Shown here piece by piece: positions 33,900 through 45,136 of a DNA stretch of 64,000 nucleotides. The DNA comes from Aureimonas sp. SA4125 (GTDB lineage: Bacteria > Pseudomonadota > Alphaproteobacteria > Rhizobiales > Rhizobiaceae), in the NCBI RefSeq assembly GCF_019973775.1, contig NZ_AP025032.1, positions 2,728,001-2,792,000 on the forward strand, written 5' to 3'. The notes beneath the pieces were generated by a model, which saw only the letters and a list, made by a program, of their open reading frames with translations, searched no databases and was not told the origin of the DNA. How positions within the stretch are numbered: the stretch's first letter is position 1; every line of letters begins with the position of its first letter. Made by a program: the position numbers and the translations under genes.

Positions 33900-34329
33900 G
33901 CGCCGGGTTGCGGCTGGCGCCATCAGCCGGGCAGGCCTTCTCGCTGCCGCCGGCACGGTCCTTTCCGGCTGCCTCTACGCCAATGCTGGCGTCACGACGT
34001 TTTCCGTCGAAACGGTCGCGATGACCGAACCGGCCCCGGCACAACGGAGTTTCGACCTGCGGCCGAGCGGAGCGGAGATCCAGTACGCCCGCGAAACCCT
34101 CCGCTCGGTGTTCCGACGCCGCGACGGCGAGCGCAGCCAGTCCTTTCTCGCCGGTTACCCCGACGGTTACGCCTTGTGCATCCGGTCGGCCGGAAAATAT
34201 GCGCTGATCGTCTTCCAGAGACGGATCTACGAGAGCCAGATCTCACAGGCCGCCGACGATACGGTGATCCTGCACCGCCCGAACGAGACAGAAGCCTGCC
34301 GCCCCGTCGACGATTGGACGAAAGCCTGA
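33892..34329 (+). CDS. Second lipoprotein between purQ and purL
   Basis: A 145-residue protein starting with GTG at 33892, 8 bases inside the previous gene. It has a signal with lipobox TVLSGC (Cys27) and a mature part that includes YARETLRSVFRRRDGERSQS and ALCIRSAGKYALIVFQRRI. No domain is recognised. It is not clearly related to the first lipoprotein. The pair sits between the PurQ and PurL subunits of one enzyme, which have no known need for a lipoprotein. Confidence 0.65.
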   Translation: MRKRRVAAGAISRAGLLAAAGTVLSGCLYANAGVTTFSVETVAMTEPAPAQRSFDLRPSGAEIQYARETLRSVFRRRDGERSQSFLAGYPDGYALCIRSAGKYALIVFQRRIYESQISQAADDTVILHRPNETEACRPVDDWTKA

Positions 34330-34425
34330 GAAGGCGGGGCCGTCGATCGATCCCGACCTCCCGCCAGTCTGCCCGTCCAGGCGGCATTGACATCAGACCC
34401 TGACGCCCCGGCGCACGGAGACCCC

Positions 34426-36648
<2,223 letters not shown>

Positions 36649-36800
36649 TCGTCCAGCGTCGGCTGACAGACCACCGTTACGGGTGCTGGTCGAAAACAGC
36701 CGGCACCGCAAACGGGATTTCCGCGATCGATTGCGGTGGCGGGCCCGGAGGCTTATCTTTCCGGCGATAAGCCTTCGATCGACTCGGGAGACTGCCGATC

Positions 36801-37034
36801 ATGCCCATGAACGCCCATGACATCCAAAAGATGATCAAGGACAGCATTCCGGATGCCGAGGTCACGATCCGGGACCTAGCCGGCGATGGCGACCACTATG
36901 CCGCCGAAGTCGTCGCCGAGAGCTTTCGTGGCAAGTCGCGGGTGCAGCAGCACCAAATGGTCTACCAGGCACTGCAGGGAAACATGGGCGGCGTGCTCCA
37001 CGCTCTGGCCCTTCAAACCAGCGCACCGAAGTAG
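36801..37034 (+). CDS. bolA: BolA-family protein
   Basis: This 77-residue BolA/YrbA-like protein has the compact family core: EVTIRDLAGDGDHYAAEVV, the conserved RVQQHQMVYQALQG and a C-terminal LHALALQT. BolA proteins partner CGFS monothiol glutaredoxins to bind or transfer 2Fe-2S clusters. His in GDHY and His in QQHQ are the candidate ligands. grxD lies 472 bases downstream, separated only by a coiled-coil gene, which supports that partnership. A Met two codons later is an alternative start. Confidence 0.92.
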   Translation: MPMNAHDIQKMIKDSIPDAEVTIRDLAGDGDHYAAEVVAESFRGKSRVQQHQMVYQALQGNMGGVLHALALQTSAPK

Positions 37035-37066
37035 CCAGAGGTCAAAGCGGAGCACGGGAGGCAGCG

Positions 37067-37414
37067 ATGGCGGATACGGAAATTCCTTCCCCGGCCAACA
37101 ACCATACCCTTGCCTACCCCCGCCGGCTTGAACAGCGGCACGAGCAACTGCTGCAGATTCTGATCCGCCAGCAGGAACTCGTCGGACGGCTTGACCGCAA
37201 CATGAGCGAGGGATTTGCGTCGCTCGAACGGGAATTGCGCGACGGACTCTTCCGAACAGACCGCGACCTTCGCGAGGTCAAGACTGATCTCGTTCTTGCA
37301 GAAAATAACATCCTGAACCGCATCGGCGAACACTCCGAGACATCCATTCGCATCAACGACCATGAAGACCGAATCTGCTCCCTGGAGGCGGAACGGGCTG
37401 GCCCAGCGCCCTGA
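37067..37414 (+). CDS. Small coiled-coil protein between bolA and grxD
   Basis: A 115-residue, highly charged protein with long predicted helices (RLEQRHEQLLQILIRQQELV, then LREVKTDLVLAENNILNRIG). It has no signal peptide. The overall style resembles the coiled-coil gene between purS and purQ, although clear homology is not evident by eye. It is 32 bases after bolA and 91 bases before grxD on the same strand, so probable co-transcription. No function is known. Confidence 0.6.
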   Translation: MADTEIPSPANNHTLAYPRRLEQRHEQLLQILIRQQELVGRLDRNMSEGFASLERELRDGLFRTDRDLREVKTDLVLAENNILNRIGEHSETSIRINDHEDRICSLEAERAGPAP

Positions 37415-37505
37415 CCCCTTTTGGTCGAGACTACGCGCGGAACTGGAAAAGACGGGCGAGAGATCGTATCTCTGGCCCAAGCCATCAAATCGAAGGACAC
37501 CTGAC

Positions 37506-37853
37506 ATGACCGGCATCAACGACTGGATCGACAACGAGGTGAAGACCAACGACATCGTGGTCTTCATGAAAGGCACCCCCGCCTTCCCGCAGTGCGGCTT
37601 CTCCGGCCAGGTGGTCCAGATCCTCGACTACCTCGGCGTCGGCTACAAGGGCGTCAATGTCCTGGCGTCGGACGAGCTGCGCCAGGGCATCAAGACCTAT
37701 GGCGGCTGGCCGACCATTCCGCAGATCTACGTCAAGGGCGAGTTCGTCGGCGGGTCGGACATCCTGCGCGAGATGTTCCAGGCAGGCGAGCTGAAGGACT
37801 TCTTCGAGGAAAAGGGCATCTCCACCGCCGCACCCGTCGCTGCCGAGGGCTGA
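37506..37853 (+). CDS. grxD: Monothiol CGFS glutaredoxin
   Basis: The 115 residues have the CGFS motif (Cys30, PQCGFSGQVV) and the glutathione-binding TYGGWPTIPQIYVKGEFVGG. CGFS glutaredoxins hold a glutathione-bridged 2Fe-2S cluster and pass it to apoproteins, often with BolA. The ATG at 37506 gives the normal length; upstream codons in frame lack family match. A strong hairpin follows the gene. Confidence 0.95.
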   Translation: MTGINDWIDNEVKTNDIVVFMKGTPAFPQCGFSGQVVQILDYLGVGYKGVNVLASDELRQGIKTYGGWPTIPQIYVKGEFVGGSDILREMFQAGELKDFFEEKGISTAAPVAAEG

Positions 37854-37882
37854 TCGACAGATACCTGAACGATCGATGAAAG

Positions 37883-37908
37883 GGCCCGCTTCCGAAAGGA
37901 GGCGGGCC
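37883..37908 (+). terminator. Hairpin downstream of grxD
   Basis: An 11-bp stem (37883-37893 with 37898-37908) with one T-G pair closes a GAAA tetraloop, 29 bases after the stop. No clear T tract follows. Probably the 3' end of the bolA-grxD transcript. Confidence 0.6.
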
Positions 37909-38111
37909 TCAACGTTTCAGAAGGTCGAGCCGATTCCTTTGGCGGTGCCAGCCGCACCGACACGCCGGATAGAGCTTTGGCGCTGAGGCCGTACCAGCCA
38001 AGCCCGACCGACGACTTCGCGTGACGCCGCGAGACGGTGGGTTGCGCAGGGTCTGCCTTGCCAATCGGGCAAAGCCGGGTATGTCTGCGCGCATCCAAGA
38101 AAGGACCAGAC

Positions 38112-39386
38112 ATGTCAGACGCGTCCAGTCGGAGCGCAACGCACGGACTTCCCTATTGGGAACTCGTCACCATGGTGGCATTTCTCATGGCGCTCAACGC
38201 CGCCGCCATCGACGTATTCATCCCGGCCCTGCAGGAAATCGGCGCGACCCTCGGGATCGCCGACGAGAACACCCGCCAGCTCGTCATCACGGCCTATGTC
38301 ATCGGCTTCGGTGCCGCGCAGATCGTCTACGGCACTCTCTCGGACCGTTTTGGCCGCCGCCCGGTGCTGTTTGTCGGCCTCGCAATCTACGTCGTCGCCT
38401 CCTTCGCCGCGATCTTCTCGCCGACCTTTGGCGTCGTTCTCGCCTTCCGGGCGCTGCAGGGTGTCGGCGCGGCGGCGACGCGCGTCATCGCCGTGTCGAT
38501 CGTGCGCGACTGCTTTGGCGGGGCGCGGATGGCGAGCGTCATGTCGCTGGTGATGATGGTTTTCATGACCGTTCCCGTCCTGGCGCCCAATCTCGGCCAG
38601 ATCATCATGTCCTTCGGCAGCTGGCAGGAAATCTTCATCGTCACCGGCGTCTGCGGCGCGGCGGCCCTGACGTGGAGCGCCTTGCGCCTGCCCGAAACCC
38701 TGGATCCGAAAGACCGCCGCCCCCTCACCGTCAAGCGGACCGCGGAGGCTTTTGGCATCGTCCTCACCAATCGCCGCGCCTTCGGCTATACCCTGGCGAC
38801 GGCGCTGATCTTCGGGGTCCTGTTTTCCTTCATCAACCAGGCCGAGCAGATCTACACCAAGATCTACGACATCGGTCCGGCCTTCACCCTGTATTTCTCG
38901 ATGGTCGCGGTCTTCATGGCGGCGGCGTCCTTCACCAATTCGAGGTTGGTCGAGCGTCTCGGCATGCGGCGCCTGTCGCATGGGGCCCTCGTCGCCTTCA
39001 CGGTCCTCAGCGTTCTGCAGCTCGTGATCTCGACGGCGCTCGGCGGGGTCATGCCGTTCTGGCTGTTCCTCGGGATGATGACGCTGACTTTCTGCATGTT
39101 CGGCTTCATCGGCACGAACTTCAACGCACTGGCGCTGGATCCGCTGGGACACGTCGCCGGCACGGCGTCGTCGGTCCTCGGCTTCATGCAGACGCTGGGC
39201 GGTGGCCTTCTCGGCGCGCTCGTCGGCGCGTTCTACGACGGCACGCTGCTGCCGCTCTACGCCGGCTTCACGGTCCTGTCGCTCGGCTCGCTCGCCTGCG
39301 TGTTCTATGCCGAAGGCGGCCGGCTCTTCGATCGCCCGCGCGAGAAGCACGAGCATACGGCCGAGGCCTGCGTGCAGACCCGCTGA
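38112..39386 (+). CDS. Bcr/CflA-family MFS efflux transporter
   Basis: The 424 residues have about 12 membrane segments and Bcr/CflA features: the N-terminal ALNAAAIDVFIPALQEIG, the loop-2-3 motif GTLSDRFGRRPVLFVG typical of major facilitator proteins and RALQGVGAAATRVIAVSIVRD. Family members export drugs or sulfonamide-like and dipeptide compounds by proton antiport. The ATG at 38112 has AGGA at suitable distance. An earlier in-frame Met would add a non-family N-terminus. It converges with the IMPase gene. Confidence 0.88.
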   Translation: MSDASSRSATHGLPYWELVTMVAFLMALNAAAIDVFIPALQEIGATLGIADENTRQLVITAYVIGFGAAQIVYGTLSDRFGRRPVLFVGLAIYVVASFAAIFSPTFGVVLAFRALQGVGAAATRVIAVSIVRDCFGGARMASVMSLVMMVFMTVPVLAPNLGQIIMSFGSWQEIFIVTGVCGAAALTWSALRLPETLDPKDRRPLTVKRTAEAFGIVLTNRRAFGYTLATALIFGVLFSFINQAEQIYTKIYDIGPAFTLYFSMVAVFMAAASFTNSRLVERLGMRRLSHGALVAFTVLSVLQLVISTALGGVMPFWLFLGMMTLTFCMFGFIGTNFNALALDPLGHVAGTASSVLGFMQTLGGGLLGALVGAFYDGTLLPLYAGFTVLSLGSLACVFYAEGGRLFDRPREKHEHTAEACVQTR

Positions 39387-39434
39387 GGGCCTGCAGCGCT
39401 CATACACGTCGGTAGGGGCGCAGGGGGCCGCGGG

Positions 39435-40265
39435 TCAGCCGAGCGCGGGATAGACCGCGCCATGCAAGGACCGCCAGCTCGCTTCGTCGCTGGCGCAGAG
39501 AAGTCCGCCATCGACATGTGACGGCAGGTAGGGTGAACCGTCGAGGCGGCGGACAAATCCGCCCGCCTCGGTCAGGATCAGCGCGCCGGCGAGATGATCC
39601 CAGGGCATCAGGTTCTGGTAGAGATTGAAGTGCAGGTTGCCGGTTGCCGCGAGGCGGTATTCCTGGCCGGCACAGCGGTAGTTGCCGAGCACCTTCACCG
39701 CCGACAGCCGCGCCATGAACTCCCGCTTCTGCGCTTCGGGGATCGACGAGTGCGAGCCGACGCCGACCATCTCGCCGAGTGGCACAGGCGGCGCGACATG
39801 CAGGTCAGTATTCGTGCCGTCCGCCTGCTTGAGCTGGGCGCCGCCGCCCTTCACCGCCTGGACGAAATCGTCGCCCATGGGGTCGTAGATCAGCCCGGCA
39901 ATCGTCTCACCCCCTGCGACCACTGCCGCCATCACCGCGAAGACCGGTGCCCCCGCGGCAAAATTCGCCGTGCCGTCGATCGGATCGACGACGATGACGA
40001 GGTCGTCCGTTCCGACCTTGGCGATGAGGCGCGGATCGGCCGCGACCGATTCCTCGCCGACAAAGGTCGCCCCCGGAAATGCCGTGGCGCATTCGGCCAT
40101 GATGAAGCGCTCGGCCGCTTCGTCGGCCTCCGTGACGAGATCAATGGCCGAGCTTTTCTGCCGGATGTCGCCGGCGCCGAGCCTCCGGAACCGCGGCATG
40201 ATCTCGGCAAGAGCAGCGGCGCGCAAGATGGCGCCGAGGCGGTCGATGTCGAAGGTCTGGGTCAT
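39435..40265 (-). CDS. Inositol monophosphatase-family phosphatase
   Basis: The 276 residues carry the Li-sensitive Mg-dependent phosphatase motifs: Glu71 in FVGEES, DPIDGT (94-99) and Asp223 in WDHLAGA. Relatives include inositol-1-phosphatase (SuhB), the HisN type of histidinol phosphatase and 3'(2'),5'-bisphosphate nucleotidase; the sequence alone does not choose. The ATG at 40265 overlaps the ttcA stop by 4 bases (ATGA), so it is translationally coupled to ttcA. The frame continues upstream through ttcA as shadow coding. Confidence 0.85.
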   Translation of the reverse strand: MTQTFDIDRLGAILRAAALAEIMPRFRRLGAGDIRQKSSAIDLVTEADEAAERFIMAECATAFPGATFVGEESVAADPRLIAKVGTDDLVIVVDPIDGTANFAAGAPVFAVMAAVVAGGETIAGLIYDPMGDDFVQAVKGGGAQLKQADGTNTDLHVAPPVPLGEMVGVGSHSSIPEAQKREFMARLSAVKVLGNYRCAGQEYRLAATGNLHFNLYQNLMPWDHLAGALILTEAGGFVRRLDGSPYLPSHVDGGLLCASDEASWRSLHGAVYPALG

Positions 40266-41137
40266 GGGGATTCCGAAGGAGTGACGAGGGACGCGAAGTC
40301 GAAGAGTTTCGGGTCGAGGAGATGGCTCGGGCTGACATGCGACAGCGCCCGCAGCATCGTCTCCTTGCGGCCGGGAAAGCGTTGTTCCATCTCGGCCAGC
40401 ATCGCCTTGGTGGCATTGCGCTGCAGCCCGTCCTGGCTGCCGCAGAGGTCGCAGGGGATGATGGGAAAGCCGAGCGCCTCGGTGAATTTGCCGAGATCTT
40501 CCTCCGCCGAGGTAATCAACGGCCGGAGCACCATGACGTCGCCCTCGTCGTTGAGGAATTTCGCCGGCATCGCCGACAGGCGTCCGCCATGGAAGAGATT
40601 CATGAAGAAGGTTTCGAGGCAGTCCTCGCGATGGTGGCCAAGGACCAGCGCCGAACAGCCCTCCTCGCGCGCGATGCGGTAGAGGTGCCCGCGGCGCAGG
40701 CGCGAACAGAGCGAGCAGTAGGTGGCGCCCGCGGGCAGCTTTTCCGTCACCACCGAATAGGTGTCGCGGTATTCGATGCGGTGGGGGACGCCATGCCGGC
40801 TGAGAAAGTCCGGAAGGATGTGCTTGGGGAAGTTCGGCTGACCCTGATCGAGATTGCAGGCGAGGAGTTCGACCGGCAGCATGCCGCGCCATTTGAGGTC
40901 CGATAGAAGCGCCAGCAGGGCGTAGGAATCCTTGCCGCCGGACAGGCCGACGAGCCATCGCGCGCCCGGCTGCACCATCTGGTGCGCGGTGATCGTCTCG
41001 CGCACCTGCCGCAGCAGCCGCTTGCGCAGTTTCTTGAAGCCGACGCTGTCGGGCGCATTGGCGAGCAGCGGGTGCGCGCCGTCGGCGGCGTCGTCATCCG
41101 CCATGATCCCAAGCTTTTCCACGATGTCGTCGAGCAT
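40262..41137 (-). CDS. ttcA: tRNA 2-thiocytidine biosynthesis protein TtcA
   Basis: TtcA thiolates C32 of certain tRNAs. The 291 residues have the ATP-PPase loop SGGKDS (66-71) and the Cys pairs for its iron-sulfur cluster: Cys141 and Cys144 (YCSLCSR), Cys229 and Cys232 (CDLCGSQ). The later [16 protein letters not shown] is typical. The ATG at 41137 gives the normal N-terminus; the longer frame adds a low-complexity tail. It is followed by the overlapping IMPase-family gene. rpsD, with its own terminator, precedes it on the same strand. Confidence 0.93.
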   Translation of the reverse strand: MLDDIVEKLGIMADDDAADGAHPLLANAPDSVGFKKLRKRLLRQVRETITAHQMVQPGARWLVGLSGGKDSYALLALLSDLKWRGMLPVELLACNLDQGQPNFPKHILPDFLSRHGVPHRIEYRDTYSVVTEKLPAGATYCSLCSRLRRGHLYRIAREEGCSALVLGHHREDCLETFFMNLFHGGRLSAMPAKFLNDEGDVMVLRPLITSAEEDLGKFTEALGFPIIPCDLCGSQDGLQRNATKAMLAEMEQRFPGRKETMLRALSHVSPSHLLDPKLFDFASLVTPSESP

Positions 41138-41205
41138 ATCCGGCTTCCCCGTTTCGGCGAGGCTTACAGGAGGGGCGATGGAAAGACAAAGTGCGACCGC
41201 CAACG

Positions 41206-41232
41206 AAAAAGGCCGCCCCGAGGGACGGCCTT
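41206..41232 (-). terminator. Rho-independent terminator of rpsD
   Basis: A stem of 7 plus 3 base pairs with one bulged A (41209-41215 pairs with 41226-41232) runs on the minus strand into TTTTT. It lies 26 bases past the rpsD stop. Confidence 0.8.
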
Positions 41233-41257
41233 CCAATGATCACAGGTCGAAGCCCGA

Positions 41258-41875
41258 TTAGCGCGAGTAGAACTCGACGACCAGGTTCGGCTCCATGACG
41301 ACGGCGTACGGCACGTCGGACAGGGTCGGGACACGCTGGAAGGTCGCGACCATCTTGTTGTGATCGACCTGGATGTAGTCGGGAACGTCGCGCTCGGCGA
41401 GCTGCGTCGCTTCGATCAGGATCGTCAGCTGCTTGGACTTCTCGCGAACCTCGATCACGTCGCCAGCCTTGCAGCGGTACGAGCCGATGTTGGTACGCAC
41501 GCCGTTCACGCTGACATGGCCGTGGTTGACGAACTGACGCGCCGCGAAAATGGTGGCGACGAACTTTGCACGATACACGACGGCGTCGAGGCGGCTCTCG
41601 AGGAGGCCGATGAGGTTCTCGGAAGTATCACCCTTGCGGCGGGCGGCTTCCTCGTAGATCTTGCGGAACTGCTTCTCGGCGACGTCGCCGTAGTAGCCCT
41701 TCAGCTTCTGCTTGGCCCGCAGCTGCGTGCCGAAATCGGAGACCTTGCCCTTGCGGCGCTGGCCATGCTGGCCCGGTCCGTACTGACGGCGGTTCACCGG
41801 GGACTTCGGACGTCCCCAGATGTTTTCGCCCATGCGGCGGTCAATCTTGTACTTGGATTCTGCGCGCTTGGTCAT
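41258..41875 (-). CDS. rpsD: 30S ribosomal protein S4
   Basis: S4 binds 16S rRNA early in 30S assembly. The 205 residues include the N-terminal [20 protein letters not shown], the S4 RNA-binding domain ([40 protein letters not shown]) and the C-terminal [10 protein letters not shown]. The ATG at 41875 is the family start; the ORF upstream is spurious. The alphaproteobacterial form lacks the zinc-binding N-terminal Cys. The gene is isolated from other ribosomal protein genes and is bracketed by terminators at 41206-41232 and 42006-42041, so it has its own promoter in between. Confidence 0.97.
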   Translation of the reverse strand: MTKRAESKYKIDRRMGENIWGRPKSPVNRRQYGPGQHGQRRKGKVSDFGTQLRAKQKLKGYYGDVAEKQFRKIYEEAARRKGDTSENLIGLLESRLDAVVYRAKFVATIFAARQFVNHGHVSVNGVRTNIGSYRCKAGDVIEVREKSKQLTILIEATQLAERDVPDYIQVDHNKMVATFQRVPTLSDVPYAVVMEPNLVVEFYSR

Positions 41876-42005
41876 CGCATTTCCTTCAAACGAAAAACCC
41901 CGGTCGGACAATTCCGGCCGGGTGAGGAAACGCGCCCTCCTCTGCCCATCGCGGGGATGGACCGACAGAGCGGCCGGCGCGGAGCCGGCGCTCACGGGAC
42001 ACGTT

Positions 42006-42041
42006 AAAAACCGGTCGCGCCCTCAAAAGGCGCGACCGGTT
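42006..42041 (-). terminator. Rho-independent terminator of the Pmp3-type gene
   Basis: A perfect 13-bp stem (42009-42021 with 42029-42041) and a 7-base loop. On the minus strand it is followed by TTTTT, about 50 bases past the stop of the Pmp3/YqaE gene. Confidence 0.85.
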
Positions 42042-42090
42042 GGCGTCTGGGTAGTGATATGAACCAATTATGTCAAGCCGATCAGGTCGA

Positions 42091-42249
42091 TCAGTACTTC
42101 CCGATCACGTAGAAGGCGTGGATGACGCCCGGCAGCCAGCCGCAAAGCGTCAAGACGATGTTGATCCAGAAGTGCTTGCCGAGACCGACCTGGGTAAAGA
42201 CCGCCAGCGGCGGAATGAAGATGGCGATGATGATGCGAATGATATCCAC
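42091..42249 (-). CDS. Pmp3/YqaE-family small membrane protein
   Basis: A 52-residue protein with two membrane segments (IIRIIIAIFIPPLAVFTQVG and FWINIVLTLCGWLPGVIHAF), the UPF0057/Pmp3 pattern. Such proteins respond to salt or membrane stress and influence membrane potential, with no defined mechanism. The GTG at 42249 is the family start. The ORF upstream is spurious. Its terminator lies 50 bases downstream. It is divergent from a secreted-protein gene at 42395. Confidence 0.9.
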   Translation of the reverse strand: MDIIRIIIAIFIPPLAVFTQVGLGKHFWINIVLTLCGWLPGVIHAFYVIGKY

Positions 42250-42394
42250 GGGGCGTGTGTCCTGCTCACGATTGCGTTGCACACCGAACGTTTCGACGGG
42301 GTCGACGTTCCGAACATCATGCAGGCAGCGCTGGTCTCCAGCCCTGTCGTCTTGTCGCCGGTTGCAGGCGACTCCTTGAAAACGGGAATGAACC

Positions 42395-42919
42395 ATGGCT
42401 TTCAAGTTGACCTCGGGACTTCTAGGCGTCTCGCTTGCCCTCATCGCCAGCGCAGGTGCCGTTGCACCGGCAAAAGCGGATGCGCGTTTCCTCGATCGCT
42501 TCTCCGGCGGCTGGGGCGGCTCCGGGACCGTCCAGCGCGACGTCGATCCCAAGCCGCGCCAGGTCACCTGCTCGCTCGAAGGAGAGCGCGGCAACGCCAA
42601 CAGCATCACCCTTTCCGGCACCTGCCGGGCCCTCGTCGTCTTCAGCCGCAGCATCGGTGCCGAACTCACCTACGATCCGTCGAGCCAGCGCTATCGCGGC
42701 GTCTACACCGGATCGTCGAAAGGCCCGGCGCAGCTCTCCGGCCGGCAGCGCGGCGACCGACTGGTGCTCGACATCACCTATCCCCAGGAGATCTTCGGGG
42801 ACCGCAAGGCGGTGATGACCATCGCCAGCCGCGGCAAGGAGGGTTTCTCCATGATCGTCACCGACAAGGTGGACGGCAAGGACCAGCAGACGTCGAATTT
42901 TTCCTTCCAGAGCCGCTGA
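42395..42919 (+). CDS. Secreted beta-rich protein, paralogous to the gene at 62771
   Basis: A 174-residue protein with a Sec signal (LLGVSLALIASAGAVAPAKA), mature from about residue 29. The mature part has GGWGGSGTV, CSLEGERGNANSITLSGTC, SIGAELTYDP and KGPAQLSGRQRGDRLVLDI. These blocks line up with the 179-residue protein at 62771 (GQWSGRGEI, CSFSGETPGGAVGMSLDGTC, KMRAEVT and the later GLDIISGN), including the two Cys. A lipocalin-like barrel would fit the alternating pattern, but that is inference. It is divergent from the Pmp3-type gene. Confidence 0.7.
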   Translation: MAFKLTSGLLGVSLALIASAGAVAPAKADARFLDRFSGGWGGSGTVQRDVDPKPRQVTCSLEGERGNANSITLSGTCRALVVFSRSIGAELTYDPSSQRYRGVYTGSSKGPAQLSGRQRGDRLVLDITYPQEIFGDRKAVMTIASRGKEGFSMIVTDKVDGKDQQTSNFSFQSR

Positions 42920-42974
42920 CGCTTCCTGCCCCGCGACCGGTGCGACGGTGGCGGCAGGACAGGCGCGATCAGGG

Positions 42975-43814
42975 TCAGCCCGAAAGACCAAACCCATGAA
43001 TCAACCGCGCCGTTGCGCGGTCGACCGGGCCCGCGGTGAAGATCGCGCGGTCAAAACCGTCCGGCAGCCGGGCTGCGGCCTGCGGCAGAAGCGTCAGCGC
43101 CTGGCGGGCGATCGCCTCGGCGGGATCGAGCCAGTCGACCGGCCAAGGCGCGAGCTTGCGGAAGACATTGGCGAGAAACGGATAGTGGGTGCAGGCCAGA
43201 ACGACGATGTCGGTCTTTCGGCCCCCTTCCTCGACGAAACAGGCCTCGATCTCCGCCGTCACCGCGGCTGGATCGACCCTGCCGCCGCGCAGATGGGTCT
43301 CGGCCATCGCTGCCAGATGCCGTGAGCCAACGAGCGTGACCGTGCATTTCTGCGCGAAATCGGAAATCAGGCCGCGCGTGTAGTCGCGTTTTACCGTGCC
43401 CGGCGTCGCCAGCACGCTGACGAGGCCCGAGCGCGTCCGCTCGGCCGCTGGCTTGATCGCGGGGACCGTGCCGACGAACGGGATGGCGAAGCGCTGACGC
43501 AGTTCTCCCATGACGAGCGTCGAGGCGGTATTGCAGGCGATCACCGCCATCGACGGGTCGATATCCTCGATCAGCCGCGCAAAAAGGTCCGAGATGTGGC
43601 AGATCAGCGCCGCTTCCTCCCAGTCTCCATAGGGAAAGCCGGCGTCGTCCGCGACGTAGACGAAGGACCGGTCCGGCATGATCGTGCGAAGCTCGCGCAG
43701 CACGGTGAGGCCACCGATTCCGCTGTCGAAGACGAGGATCGGTCGCAGCGCCGAACCGGCCGTCTCCTGCCGGGCGGCTTCACCCGCCACCACCGCCGGG
43801 ATCTCCCCAATCAT
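42975..43814 (-). CDS. murI: Glutamate racemase
   Basis: MurI makes D-glutamate for peptidoglycan. The 279 residues contain the two catalytic Cys, Cys94 (IACNTAST) and Cys208 (LACTHYPF). The N-terminal phosphate-like loop is [16 protein letters not shown]. The ATG at 43814 overlaps the trmJ stop by 4 bases (ATGA), so translation is coupled. The 20 residues before the domain start are variable. Confidence 0.93.
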   Translation of the reverse strand: MIGEIPAVVAGEAARQETAGSALRPILVFDSGIGGLTVLRELRTIMPDRSFVYVADDAGFPYGDWEEAALICHISDLFARLIEDIDPSMAVIACNTASTLVMGELRQRFAIPFVGTVPAIKPAAERTRSGLVSVLATPGTVKRDYTRGLISDFAQKCTVTLVGSRHLAAMAETHLRGGRVDPAAVTAEIEACFVEEGGRKTDIVVLACTHYPFLANVFRKLAPWPVDWLDPAEAIARQALTLLPQAAARLPDGFDRAIFTAGPVDRATARLIHGFGLSG

Positions 43815-44605
43815 CCGCGCGGGCCTCGACCCATCCGGCGTTCGATATGGCGCAGCATGCCGCGCAGGGTGCGCACCTCCTGCTCGCTGAAAGCCGCGCG
43901 GGTAAGGATGGTCCGCACCTTCTGCGACATCGCCCCCCGCTTTTCCGGCGGGTGAAAGTAGTCTGCCTTGTCGAGCGTCGCCTCGAGATGGCCGAGGAAG
44001 CGAAAAAGGTCCTCCTTCTCCGCCGGCGGAACCTCGGGAGCCACGAAACGCGGCCCTTCGGCCTCGGCCTGGCCCGAGCGCATCCATTCGTAGCTCATCA
44101 GGAGCACGGCCTGGGCGATGTTCAGCGAGGCGAAGGCCGGATCGACCGGGAAAGTGACGATCTCGTCCGCCATCCCGACCTCCTCGTTGTTCAGCCCGAA
44201 ACGCTCTCGCCCGAAGAGAAGGCCTGCCCGCTGCCCCGCCGAGATCCGCGCGCGCAGCTCCGCGCCCGCTGTATCCGGACCGCGCACCGGCTTCAGGCTG
44301 TCGCGCGGCCGTGCCGTCGTGGCCAAGAGGAAGGTGAGGTCGGCGACCGCTTCCTCGACCGTGCCAAAGACACGCGCCGCCTCGACGACATGCACGGCGC
44401 CGGAGGCCGCCGCGCTCGCGCGCTCGTTCGGCCAGCCATCCCGCGGCGCGACGAGGCGGAGATCACCGAGGCCGAAATTCGCCATCGCCCTGGCGACCAT
44501 GCCGATGTTCTCGCCGAGCTGCGGCTCGACAAGGACGATCGCCGGCGAGGCCGGCTTGGTCAGACCGTCGGCGATGAGCCGCTCCCTGCGATTTGTTCCT
44601 GCCAC
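43811..44605 (-). CDS. trmJ: tRNA Cm32/Um32 2'-O-methyltransferase TrmJ
   Basis: TrmJ methylates the ribose of nucleotide 32 of tRNAs using S-adenosylmethionine. The 264 residues show SPOUT/SpoU motifs: motif 1 [17 protein letters not shown], motif 2 [15 protein letters not shown] and motif 3 [21 protein letters not shown]-terminal helical extension ([13 protein letters not shown] onwards) is typical of TrmJ. The GTG at 44605 has AGGGAG upstream and is chosen over a longer frame. murI overlaps its stop by 4 bases. ttcA, which also modifies position 32, is in the same window but in another transcription unit. Confidence 0.88.
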   Translation of the reverse strand: MAGTNRRERLIADGLTKPASPAIVLVEPQLGENIGMVARAMANFGLGDLRLVAPRDGWPNERASAAASGAVHVVEAARVFGTVEEAVADLTFLLATTARPRDSLKPVRGPDTAGAELRARISAGQRAGLLFGRERFGLNNEEVGMADEIVTFPVDPAFASLNIAQAVLLMSYEWMRSGQAEAEGPRFVAPEVPPAEKEDLFRFLGHLEATLDKADYFHPPEKRGAMSQKVRTILTRAAFSEQEVRTLRGMLRHIERRMGRGPRG

Positions 44606-45136
44606 GCCGTTCTCCCTGTTCACCCGCCGCTGATACAGCGGCTGCGCCCTTCGGCCAAGAGCGGCATCGCGTGGGCGGATCAACGGCTTGCCAGCGCCGG
44701 CGGAATCGGGATCGCCGGGAGGTGAACCCTTTTCCGACGTCGGCAATCAAACCGGTCTGACCGGAAATCCCACGCAGACGGACTGGCCTTGGACTGTGAA
44801 AACAGTGTCTTGCTCGACATGTCGGAATCACTTTCCGAAGCTCCTGATTCATTATGCGAGCCTTGGGATGGCCATCGTCGTCGACACGCTCCGGATGTCT
44901 CTCCGAGGTCACGCGCTGTCGGGGGAACGAAGCCACCGACGGGCCCCGTGCTATCAGCCCGCTCCGCTCGCACAGGGCGCTCCCCTGCTCCTGCGGCCAC
45001 GGCAAATCTTCGCGGCGCCTTGCTTTGCGTCTGCGGGCAGCGGTGATATAGCGCACCCAGAATGCCAGGGCTTGCCGCCCCGCTCACCCATGGCGTCCCA
45101 TACGGACGCCACAGACAACCCCGAGGAAGATAATCG
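44606..45136. other. Intergenic region between trmJ and icd with clustered inverted repeats
   Basis: No gene is supported in these 531 bases; open frames here look like chance. Three inverted repeats cluster in 46 bases: ACTGT/ACAGT at 44793-44806 around GAAA, a 10-base palindrome CGACATGTCG at 44815-44824 and TCGGAA/TTCCGA at 44822-44838. The second and third share bases, so they cannot both form. The region must also hold the promoters for the divergent trmJ and icd, which I could not place with confidence. Confidence 0.5.
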
